Positions 1 to 5,141 of a DNA stretch of 5,728 nucleotides are shown here, in pieces. The DNA lies in assembly GCA_934668515.1 (NCBI GenBank), contig CAKUNS010000052.1, positions 1 through 5,728 on the forward strand. Direction: 5' to 3'. The position numbers and the translations under genes were made by a program. Under the pieces are notes generated by a model. It did no database searches, was not told the DNA's origin, and was given only the letters and a program-made list of their open reading frames with translations. The stretch's first letter is position 1; every line of letters begins with the position of its first letter. Origin of the DNA: an uncultured Eggerthellaceae bacterium (GTDB taxonomy: Bacteria > Actinomycetota > Coriobacteriia > Coriobacteriales > Eggerthellaceae).

Positions 1-392
1 GTGGTGACGTTCTTCAGCAGGGCACGATAACGCTCCTCGTGATGCTTCTCGATAGCGCCAACTTGGCGGAACTTCTCGGCAAGTTCGGGGAAGCCCTCTT
101 CCTCGGCGGTCTTGGCAAAGCCCTCGTACATATCGGTCCACTCGAAGTTCTCACCGTCAGCAGCAGCGCCCAGGTTCTCTTCAGTGGTGCCGATGCCCTC
201 AAGCTCACGCAGCCACATCTTTGCGTGGTAACGCTCGTTGGCGGCGGTGTTCAGGAAGATCTCGGCGATCTGCTCGAAGCCCTCTTTCTGGGCCGTGGAA
301 GCGAAATAGGTGTACTTGTTCGTTGCCTGTGACTCGCCGGCAAATGCGGCAGCCAGGTTCTTCTCGGTTTGAGTTCCGGTGTACTTACCCAT
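1..392 (-). CDS. rbr: Rubrerythrin, N-terminal diiron domain (3' end outside window)
   Basis: Rubrerythrins are cytoplasmic non-haem iron proteins of anaerobes that reduce hydrogen peroxide. 130 codons are visible, starting MGKYTGTQTEKNL, and the frame stays open to the window edge, so the C-terminus, where classical members carry a rubredoxin-like Fe(Cys)4 domain, is not seen. The ferritin-like four-helix pattern is complete: FAGESQA with E20, NERYH with E53 and H56, GENFEW with E81 and E84, and AIEKHHEERY with E115 and H118, which match the family's diiron ligands. The ATG at 392-390 is preceded by GAGAGGGG at 406-399, a good ribosome binding site 6 nt away. It lies 88 bp downstream of the amidohydrolase-like gene on the same strand, with dyads in the gap, so it may have its own promoter. 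Family assignment is firm. Whether it is full rubrerythrin or a form lacking rubredoxin cannot be told here. Confidence 0.93.
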   Translation of the reverse strand, partial: MGKYTGTQTEKNLAAAFAGESQATNKYTYFASTAQKEGFEQIAEIFLNTAANERYHAKMWLRELEGIGTTEENLGAAADGENFEWTDMYEGFAKTAEEEGFPELAEKFRQVGAIEKHHEERYRALLKNVT

Positions 393-480
393 GGGTATCC
401 CCTCTCGTTACCTTGCGAACACGGCGTTCGCTTGTACAAGAAGACACTTTACGCCTCGCAACGCCGCCTTGCCACCACCA
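393..480 (-). promoter_or_regulatory. Spacer upstream of rubrerythrin with two adjacent dyads
   Basis: This 88-bp gap holds a perfect 10-bp palindrome, CTTGTACAAG (431-440), abutting a 6-bp inverted repeat, GCGAAC/GTTCGC (415-420 and 426-431, 5-nt centre). On the minus strand a weak promoter could be read as TTGCGA, 17 bp, TGTACA, with the palindrome covering the -10, but hexamer matches are poor. The GCGAAC hairpin has no T-run after it, so it is not a convincing intrinsic terminator for the gene upstream. An operator or leader structure for the rubrerythrin gene is the more natural reading, but this is inference. Confidence 0.35.
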
Positions 481-1326
481 TCACTCGATACCAAGAACCC
501 CTGCCGCGTTCTTCCACATGACTTTTTCGAGGACGTCCTCGCTGAAGGGCAAGGTCTTGTACAGCTCGATGGCATCACGATAGTCGACGAACGGGTGCGC
601 GCTTGCGAAAACCATCTTGTCGGAAAGAATACCCGATGCAGCTTTGATAAGGTTGTCGCTGCCCGGGAACAACTCGTACTCCGACGCTTCGAAGAAAACA
701 TTCTCGTTGCGGAACGCAACGCCCATCATCTCTTCGATGTAAGGCCATCCGCCATGGCTGACCACGATCTTGAGGTTCGGGAAATCCGCCGCCACGCGAT
801 CGATGTAACCCGGGTTCGCGTAATCCATAATGGTGCCTGGCGTGTAGCGTGCAGGGCCGGAAGTGATGACGATCGGTACGTTCAGGCGTTCGCACGCATC
901 GTAAATCGGATAAAAGCACGCATCGGACAAGCAAGCCTTATTATAAATGGGGTCGATCGCCGCACCGGCAAAGCCCTTGTTCGTAACCAGGTCTTCGAGC
1001 GTCTTCACCGATTCGCTTCCCTTATGAGGGTCAAGACCGGCGAATCCCACGAACAGGTCGGGGGCAAGCGCGATGAAGTCGGCCGTATCCTGATTGTTGG
1101 GCTTGAAGCCATACGTGGTTTCGGCATCGCGGCCCACGATCACGGCTTTGTAGATGCCGTCTTTCCTTAGCTGATCGGTAACTTCTTCAACGCTTTGCGC
1201 CTGAGCTACGAACAGATCAAGGTTGACGCCGTTTGCAAGCAGGCCCTTACGGAAAATCGGGCTGTTGGCTAAGCCTTCAAGGGTGGCCTTAATGTGCGGA
1301 CGGAACCTGAAATCGATGACCTTCAT
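481..1326 (-). CDS. Amidohydrolase-family (Amidohydro_2 / TIM-barrel) protein with degenerate metal site
   Basis: 281 aa, cytoplasmic, no signal peptide. The overall pattern is that of the Amidohydro_2 (ACMSD-like) family, whose members are metal-dependent hydrolases, hydratases and non-oxidative decarboxylases: an N-terminal beta strand MKVIDFRFRP, FVGFAGLDP near 92-100, a P-I-V-I-T-S-G strand at 151-157, VVSHGGWPY at 188-196 and a C-terminal KMVFASAHPFVDY with the typical ending WKNAAGVLGIE. The usual ligands are largely missing: the HxH of strand 1 is R7-F-R9, the IHTG histidine is T155, and the GSDYP aspartate is A243. Only H191 is kept. The chemistry is therefore uncertain: a divergent enzyme or a binding protein are both possible. 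The ATG at 1326 is chosen over an in-frame GTG at 1335 because that GTG lies inside the AGGAG ribosome binding site. It starts 14 bp after the activase stop, so the two are almost certainly co-transcribed and it probably serves the GRE pathway. It is annotated by fold only. Confidence 0.85.
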   Translation of the reverse strand: MKVIDFRFRPHIKATLEGLANSPIFRKGLLANGVNLDLFVAQAQSVEEVTDQLRKDGIYKAVIVGRDAETTYGFKPNNQDTADFIALAPDLFVGFAGLDPHKGSESVKTLEDLVTNKGFAGAAIDPIYNKACLSDACFYPIYDACERLNVPIVITSGPARYTPGTIMDYANPGYIDRVAADFPNLKIVVSHGGWPYIEEMMGVAFRNENVFFEASEYELFPGSDNLIKAASGILSDKMVFASAHPFVDYRDAIELYKTLPFSEDVLEKVMWKNAAGVLGIE

Positions 1327-1334
1327 ATAGATCA

Positions 1335-1342
1335 CTCCTTTT
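1335..1342 (-). promoter_or_regulatory. Ribosome binding site fixing the amidohydrolase start
   Basis: The minus strand reads AAAAGGAG here, with the AGGAG core at 1339-1335, 8 nt before the ATG at 1326. The alternative GTG start (1335-1333) overlaps this core, so the protein begins MKVID rather than three residues earlier. The site overlaps the TAA stop of the activase gene, which favours translational coupling. Confidence 0.75.
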
Positions 1343-2228
1343 ATTGCATTGCGATGCTCTTCAGGTGCGCGAACAAGTCGTCGTCAAGCTCGACCTCGCC
1401 CAGCTCGTACTCGCGACCGATGAACGTGTACTTCGACGAGCCGTAACGATGGTAGTGAAGCACCTCATACTCGGTGTTGGGGAACTGCTTGACGAAATCG
1501 CGAATCGCGATGATGTCTTCCTCGGTGTCATTGAACCCGGGAACGATGGGCGTCCTTGCGCGAGTCTGAACATTGGGATAGGTCTCACGGAATTTCTTGA
1601 ACGTGTCCAGGATGATGGACGTATCCCAACCGGTCCATTCCTTATGCTTCTCGGCATTCAGGCTTTTAATGTCGAAGTTAACATAGTCAAGCAGGCCGAA
1701 GATCTCGGAAACCTGATCCCAAGGCGCGGCACCGCACGTCTCGATAGCGCAGCTGATCCCGCGTTTCTTCGCTTCTTGCAGAAGCTCGAGCACGAAATCG
1801 CGCTGCATCAAGGGCTCGCCGCCCGACAGCGTCAGGCCGCCATCGGATCGGTTGTAGAACATCATGTCGCGCTCGACGTCGCGAAGAACCTCGTCGGCGG
1901 TGCGGTAGTCGCCGTACTTGATGATGGCGTCTGCCGGGCAAACATTGGCACAGGCAAGGCAGTTCACGCAGTTGCCGTGATTGATCCAAACCTTGTTCGT
2001 GTCCATCAAGGCGATGTTGTGGTTGGGGCAAACGCGCCCGCACATCATGCAAACATCGCCGATGCACTTTTCAATGTTGTAAGCGATCTGGGGTTGCGCA
2101 AGCTGCGATTCGGGATTGCAGCACCACTTGCATCTCAGCGGGCACCCCTTCAGGAATACGACGGTTCGAATGCCCGGACCGTCATGAACCGAGTACCTCT
2201 GCACATTGAAGACGCATCCCTTTTCCAT
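1341..2228 (-). CDS. Glycyl radical enzyme activating enzyme (radical SAM)
   Basis: 295 aa. This is the activase that uses S-adenosylmethionine and a [4Fe-4S] cluster to abstract hydrogen from the glycine of its partner GRE. Visible in order: the HDGPGIRT segment (15-22); the radical SAM motif CxxxCxxC at C29, C33 and C36; a ferredoxin-like insert with two Cys sets, C55/C60/C63/C67 and C87/C90/C93/C97, each ending CP; LSGGEP at 134-139, the SAM-binding loop; NFDIKSLN near 184-191; and RTPIVPGFND, typical of the family. The double cluster insert is found in activases of HPAD, benzylsuccinate synthase, glycerol dehydratase and choline lyase, but not in pyruvate formate-lyase activase, which fits the partner gene. 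The start ATG at 2228 follows AAAGGGGGAG, a strong purine-rich site. It lies 113 bp after the GRE, separated by a terminator-like hairpin, and directly before the amidohydrolase gene. Partner assignment is by adjacency. The activase family is certain; a specific gene name would be a guess. Confidence 0.95.
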   Translation of the reverse strand: MEKGCVFNVQRYSVHDGPGIRTVVFLKGCPLRCKWCCNPESQLAQPQIAYNIEKCIGDVCMMCGRVCPNHNIALMDTNKVWINHGNCVNCLACANVCPADAIIKYGDYRTADEVLRDVERDMMFYNRSDGGLTLSGGEPLMQRDFVLELLQEAKKRGISCAIETCGAAPWDQVSEIFGLLDYVNFDIKSLNAEKHKEWTGWDTSIILDTFKKFRETYPNVQTRARTPIVPGFNDTEEDIIAIRDFVKQFPNTEYEVLHYHRYGSSKYTFIGREYELGEVELDDDLFAHLKSIAMQ

Positions 2229-2247
2229 GCGCTCCCCCTTTCCCTGT

Positions 2248-2288
2248 AAAGAAACCGCGCCGAAATCGGATCTCCCGCTTCGGCGCGG
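2248..2288 (-). terminator. Intrinsic terminator/attenuator between GRE and activase
   Basis: A perfect 10-bp GC-rich inverted repeat, CCGCGCCGAA/TTCGGCGCGG (2255-2264 and 2279-2288), with a 14-nt loop is followed on the minus strand by TTTCTTTA. Flanking AAA/TTT can extend the stem past a one-base bulge. This is a standard Rho-independent layout. Because it sits inside the apparent operon, it probably stops most transcripts after the GRE and lets a fraction read through to the activase and amidohydrolase genes, matching the need for much more GRE than activase. That role is inferred; the structure is seen. Confidence 0.75.
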
Positions 2289-2299
2289 CTTTCGAATGA

Positions 2300-2314
2300 G
2301 GGCCGCAGCGGCCC
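2300..2314 (-). repeat. Short GC-rich hairpin after the GRE stop codon
   Basis: GGGCCGC-A-GCGGCCC is a perfect 15-bp dyad, able to form a 6-bp stem with a 3-nt loop in RNA. It lies 28-42 bases after the GRE stop and just before the larger terminator hairpin. There is no T-run after it, so on its own it is not a terminator. It might stabilise the 3' end of the GRE transcript, which is inference. Confidence 0.45.
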
Positions 2315-2341
2315 AGCCAACCGCAGCCCTTTAATTGATTC

Positions 2342-4858
2342 CTAGAACCCAGAGTTCTGAGTACGGGCGATCAGGTCGTCCTGCAGTGCGGGAGACAGAT
2401 CGCAGAAGTACGCGCTGTAGCCGGCGATTCGAACGATCAGGCCACGGTACTTGTCGGGGTTCTGCTGAGCCGCCAGCAAGGTCTCGCGGTTGATGACGTT
2501 GAACTGGCAGTGCCAAAGCTTCAGGTCGCACCACGTACGGATGAACGAGACCAGCTTCTCGGTACCTTCCTCGCCCGAAACGGCGCTCGGGTCGAACTTG
2601 ATGTTCAAAAGACGAGCGGCGCGCTCATGGAAGCCGGGGTTCTTCGTGTAGTAGTTGCTCAGAAGAACGGCGGTCGGGCCGTTGTGGTCGTCGCCCTGAG
2701 AAGCGGACGAACCGTCGGACAGCGGGAACCAGGCAACACGGCCGTTCGGGGTGGCGCCGACAACCTTGCCGAAGGGAACGTGCGAGGTGAACGGGACGTA
2801 GCGCAAGCAGTAGTTGATGCCCAGCGACTTGGAGTACTTGTGCGTGAACTCAGAGCAAACCAGGTCGCAAGCCTTGCCGATCTCGTCGGCGTACGGATCG
2901 TCGTTGCCGTACTTCGGGGCCTTCTTCAGGATCTGCTGCAGAACCTCGTAACCCTTGAAGTCGGCGCGCATGGCATCGCGGATCTCGGCCAGCGTGGTCA
3001 CCTTGTCCTCGAAGACGCACTTCTTGATGGCAGCCAGGGAGTCGACGACGGTGCCGAAGCCCATGGACTCGAAGTATCCGATGTCAACGCCGCCCGGGAT
3101 GAACTCGGTATGCAGATCAAGGCCTTCCTTCATGCACAAGTCGTGTGCGCAGGACAGAAGCGGTGCTGCGAAGTGGCGCTCACGCAGGCGGTCGATGTTC
3201 TTCTGCTGAATGAAGGCGTGACGCAGAAGGTTCTTAGCTTGGATAACGTAGGCGTTCCAAACATCGTCGAAGGTCTTGAAGTCCTCGACGTTGCCGGTCT
3301 CGACGCCAAGAAGCTCGTCGCCGGTCTTGAGCGTGCGGCCGTTGTACATCAGCATCTCGATAGCGGATGCGAAGTTGATGTAAACACCGCCCGAAGTGAA
3401 CGTGTCGCGGTTGACCATACGGGCCTCGGCGCAGCCGGAAACGGCATAGTCGTAAGCCTCTTCGATCGTGGCGCCGTTCGACACCAGCTGAAGCACGATC
3501 TCCTCGTCGTTCAAAAGCTTGGGGAAGCCGCTGCCTTCCTTGATAGTATCGGCAACCTCTTCGAGGTAACGACGCGGGGAAAGCGCATGGACACGAGCTG
3601 CCAGGTCGGGATAATGCATCGGGAACTCGCGCTTGGAACGCAGGAACAAGTAGGTAAGCTCGTTGGTTGCATCTTCTCCGTCAGGGGTCTGACCGCCGAT
3701 GGTGACTGCCTCCCAATGAGCATAGCCCTCGTTGAAGGCGCCGCCCGTGGTGGACATGTACAAATCGATGAACTGGGACATGCCAACCCACATGCACTCC
3801 AGGTACTCCATAGCCTGCTCGTCGGTCAGGATGCCGGCTTCCTTGTCGGCCTTGAAGTACGGATACAGGTACTGATCCATGCGGCCGTTGGAGATGATCG
3901 TGCCGGTCTTCTGCTCGAGGCGGCTGAACATCTGGATGAACCACTGCGACTGGATTGCATCGCGGAAATTCTCAGCCGGGAACTCGGGGACGCGGCGGCA
4001 ACGCGCTGCGATCTCTTCCATCTCCTGCTTACGGGCAGGATCAATGCACTTGGCAGCCTCGGCCTCGTACAGATCTGCGTAGCGATTCGCCCAAAGGACG
4101 ATGGCGTCGCAGGCCATGATGATGGCCTCGTAGAAGGGCTTCTTGTTCACGTTGTCCAGCGGATCGAACGGATCAAGAGCGTCAAGCTTCTCCTGAGCCT
4201 CGGCCTTGATGCCCGAGAAACCGCGCTTCAGGAGCTTCTCGTAGTCGATAACCCACTGGTTCGAGGAGCGGAACGAAGCGGTCTCGTTGACGATGTAGCG
4301 GGAGGTGGACTTCTCGGTGGGCTCGTAGGTGACCTTCAGGGTGTCTTCAGGCAGAGCGTCGTACAGATCGTTGAAGAAGGTCTTGCCGGTGCCGTTCCTG
4401 CCGTCCCAGTACGGGGCGATGTCGTTCAGGATGGTCTGCTTGGTTTCCTCGGTCATGTCGAATGGAGAAGTGGTACGCGTCGGAAGAAGGCGAATGGCTT
4501 CTTCGTAGATGTCGCCGTCAAGCTCGGGGTACAGGATGCCGTAACGGCCCGGGCAACCAACGCGACCGCAGATCAGGCTGTCTTCCTCGACGTAAACCGT
4601 GATGTGCTCGGCGATGTTCTTCAAAGCCTTGGCCCAGCGAAGCGTCAAATGCTCGCCCTCGGTCTGCATCATCGACTCGGTAAAGTACTTGCCGCGCTCA
4701 GCATCGATAACGGGCTTCAGGTTCTGCACACGATCGAGGATCTTGAAAACGCGCTCCCTGCCGTTCTTGTAGCTCATGTCGCCGTTCTGGACATCGACAA
4801 GGTGTTGCTCCTGGGGCGATAGTTCCCTGCAGCACTCGGTGATGTTGATCTCTGCCAT
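2342..4858 (-). CDS. Glycyl radical enzyme (PFL-like family), substrate unassigned
   Basis: 838 aa, the full length for non-PFL glycyl radical enzymes; cytoplasmic and oxygen-sensitive when active. An N-terminal PFL-like barrel runs to about residue 700, and the C-terminal glycine-radical domain holds RIAGYSAYF at 810-818, with G813 the predicted radical site. The thiyl cysteine loop is SGCAEAR: C476, with E478 two residues later as in most GRE eliminases and decarboxylases. There is one cysteine, not the Cys-Cys pair of pyruvate formate-lyase, and no GCVEP as in choline, glycerol, hydroxyproline or isethionate lyases. GATPNGRVAWFPLSDGSSAS (701-720) is the conserved loop before the glycine domain. 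The general character recalls arylacetate decarboxylases (HPAD, indoleacetate decarboxylase), but the 113-bp gap to the activase leaves no room for an HPAD-type small subunit, and no histidine lies close after C476. Start: ATG at 4858, with GGTGG 5 nt upstream; the in-frame GTG at 4867 overlaps that site. The activase follows. Family certain, reaction unknown. Confidence 0.95.
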   Translation of the reverse strand: MAEINITECCRELSPQEQHLVDVQNGDMSYKNGRERVFKILDRVQNLKPVIDAERGKYFTESMMQTEGEHLTLRWAKALKNIAEHITVYVEEDSLICGRVGCPGRYGILYPELDGDIYEEAIRLLPTRTTSPFDMTEETKQTILNDIAPYWDGRNGTGKTFFNDLYDALPEDTLKVTYEPTEKSTSRYIVNETASFRSSNQWVIDYEKLLKRGFSGIKAEAQEKLDALDPFDPLDNVNKKPFYEAIIMACDAIVLWANRYADLYEAEAAKCIDPARKQEMEEIAARCRRVPEFPAENFRDAIQSQWFIQMFSRLEQKTGTIISNGRMDQYLYPYFKADKEAGILTDEQAMEYLECMWVGMSQFIDLYMSTTGGAFNEGYAHWEAVTIGGQTPDGEDATNELTYLFLRSKREFPMHYPDLAARVHALSPRRYLEEVADTIKEGSGFPKLLNDEEIVLQLVSNGATIEEAYDYAVSGCAEARMVNRDTFTSGGVYINFASAIEMLMYNGRTLKTGDELLGVETGNVEDFKTFDDVWNAYVIQAKNLLRHAFIQQKNIDRLRERHFAAPLLSCAHDLCMKEGLDLHTEFIPGGVDIGYFESMGFGTVVDSLAAIKKCVFEDKVTTLAEIRDAMRADFKGYEVLQQILKKAPKYGNDDPYADEIGKACDLVCSEFTHKYSKSLGINYCLRYVPFTSHVPFGKVVGATPNGRVAWFPLSDGSSASQGDDHNGPTAVLLSNYYTKNPGFHERAARLLNIKFDPSAVSGEEGTEKLVSFIRTWCDLKLWHCQFNVINRETLLAAQQNPDKYRGLIVRIAGYSAYFCDLSPALQDDLIARTQNSGF

Positions 4859-4863
4859 GGTTT

Positions 4864-4872
4864 CCACCCTTT
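4864..4872 (-). promoter_or_regulatory. Ribosome binding site of the GRE gene
   Basis: The minus strand reads AAAGGGTGG, 5 nt before the ATG at 4858. An in-frame GTG (4867-4865) lies inside this purine-rich stretch and would leave no ribosome binding site of its own, so the protein most likely begins MAEINITE. Confidence 0.65.
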
Positions 4873-4943
4873 CTGAAGAATGATTTCTTGGGATTCGGAG
4901 CGAAGCTCGGGCCGCGGTTCCCTTGCCTCGGGTTTAACGCTTT

Positions 4944-4976
4944 CGGCTTGCCGTGTTTTCCTTCACGTTCAAGCCG
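4944..4976 (-). repeat. Inverted repeat in the predicted GRE leader
   Basis: CGGCTTG (4944-4950) and CAAGCCG (4970-4976) are perfect complements, with a second nested pair CGTG/CACG (4952-4955 and 4964-4967). In RNA this gives a bulged 11-bp stem-loop about 86-118 nt upstream of the GRE start codon. If the promoter candidate at 4985 is right, the hairpin would sit at the very 5' end of the transcript, a position that often stabilises mRNA. There is no T-run, so it is not a terminator. Confidence 0.5.
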
Positions 4977-4984
4977 GTGACTTA

Positions 4985-5013
4985 ACTATAGCCATAGGCC
5001 GCATTGATGTTGT
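4985..5013 (-). promoter_or_regulatory. Possible promoter of the GRE operon
   Basis: The minus strand has TATAGT (4990-4985), a 5/6 match to a -10 box. The hexamer 17 bp upstream, ACAACA (5013-5008), matches TTGACA at only three positions. A weak -35 overlapped by a dyad (5005-5018) would suit a regulated promoter. Transcription would start near 4978, giving a leader of about 120 nt. It rests on motif inspection only. Confidence 0.28.
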
Positions 5014-5030
5014 CATCACGTGAGCCTATG
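4993..5030. promoter_or_regulatory. Nested dyad, candidate operator
   Basis: A 38-bp symmetric element: outer arms CATAGGC (4993-4999) and GCCTATG (5024-5030), 5-nt spacers on each side, and inner arms TGATG (5005-5009) and CATCA (5014-5018) around TTGT. All arms are perfect complements about one centre. The inner TGATG-N4-CATCA is the size of a dimeric regulator site and overlaps the candidate -35. In RNA it could also fold as a two-tier hairpin. The regulator is unknown and none is encoded in the window. Confidence 0.4.
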
Positions 5031-5033
5031 TCG

Positions 5034-5095
5034 TTGCAGCCCGCCCGATGATGCAAGTTTTGTTTGCATGTCGCGGAAATCATGGCGGGCTGCAA
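5034..5095 (-). terminator. Long GC-rich inverted repeat after the TRAP gene, possible terminator
   Basis: TTGCAGCCCGCC (5034-5045) and GGCGGGCTGCAA (5084-5095) form a perfect 12-bp stem starting 47 nt after the TRAP permease stop. The 38-nt interior holds a second hairpin, ATGCAA/TTGCAT (5051-5056 and 5064-5069). It probably closes the transporter transcript, but no T-run follows on either strand, so it may be a tail-less terminator or another RNA structure. The inverted repeat itself is clear. Confidence 0.45.
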
Positions 5096-5141
5096 GATCA
5101 AAACGCACTATTTTAAGCGACTGAACTGCGGTTACGCTTCA

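Noticed and set aside
379..1170. A 263-codon plus-strand open frame antisense to the amidohydrolase-like gene
   Set aside because: It overlaps the start of rubrerythrin and most of the amidohydrolase gene, with no family resemblance or ribosome binding site.
1344..2249. A 301-codon plus-strand open frame antisense to the activase
   Set aside because: It is a mirror of the radical SAM gene with no motifs or ribosome binding site; it follows from codon bias on the true strand.
2510..4822. A 770-codon open frame on the plus strand, antisense to the GRE gene
   Set aside because: It lies wholly within the GRE gene, has no recognisable domains, and is low in complexity with runs of V, L, G, A and D typical of the complement of a GC-biased coding frame. 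The opposite strand has all catalytic motifs.
2342..4858. Calling the GRE pyruvate formate-lyase or choline trimethylamine-lyase
   Set aside because: The catalytic loop has a single cysteine (SGCAEAR), not the Cys-Cys of PFL nor the GCVEP of choline lyase, and no microcompartment genes are nearby.
5004..5019. FNR/CRP-type site (TTGAT...ATCA)
   Set aside because: The half-sites are separated by 6 bases instead of the 4 of an FNR box, so it does not fit the consensus; it is kept only as an unassigned dyad.
5034..5095. Transposon terminal inverted repeats
   Set aside because: The arms enclose only 38 bases with no transposase, and no target duplication is seen; an RNA hairpin or terminator is simpler.
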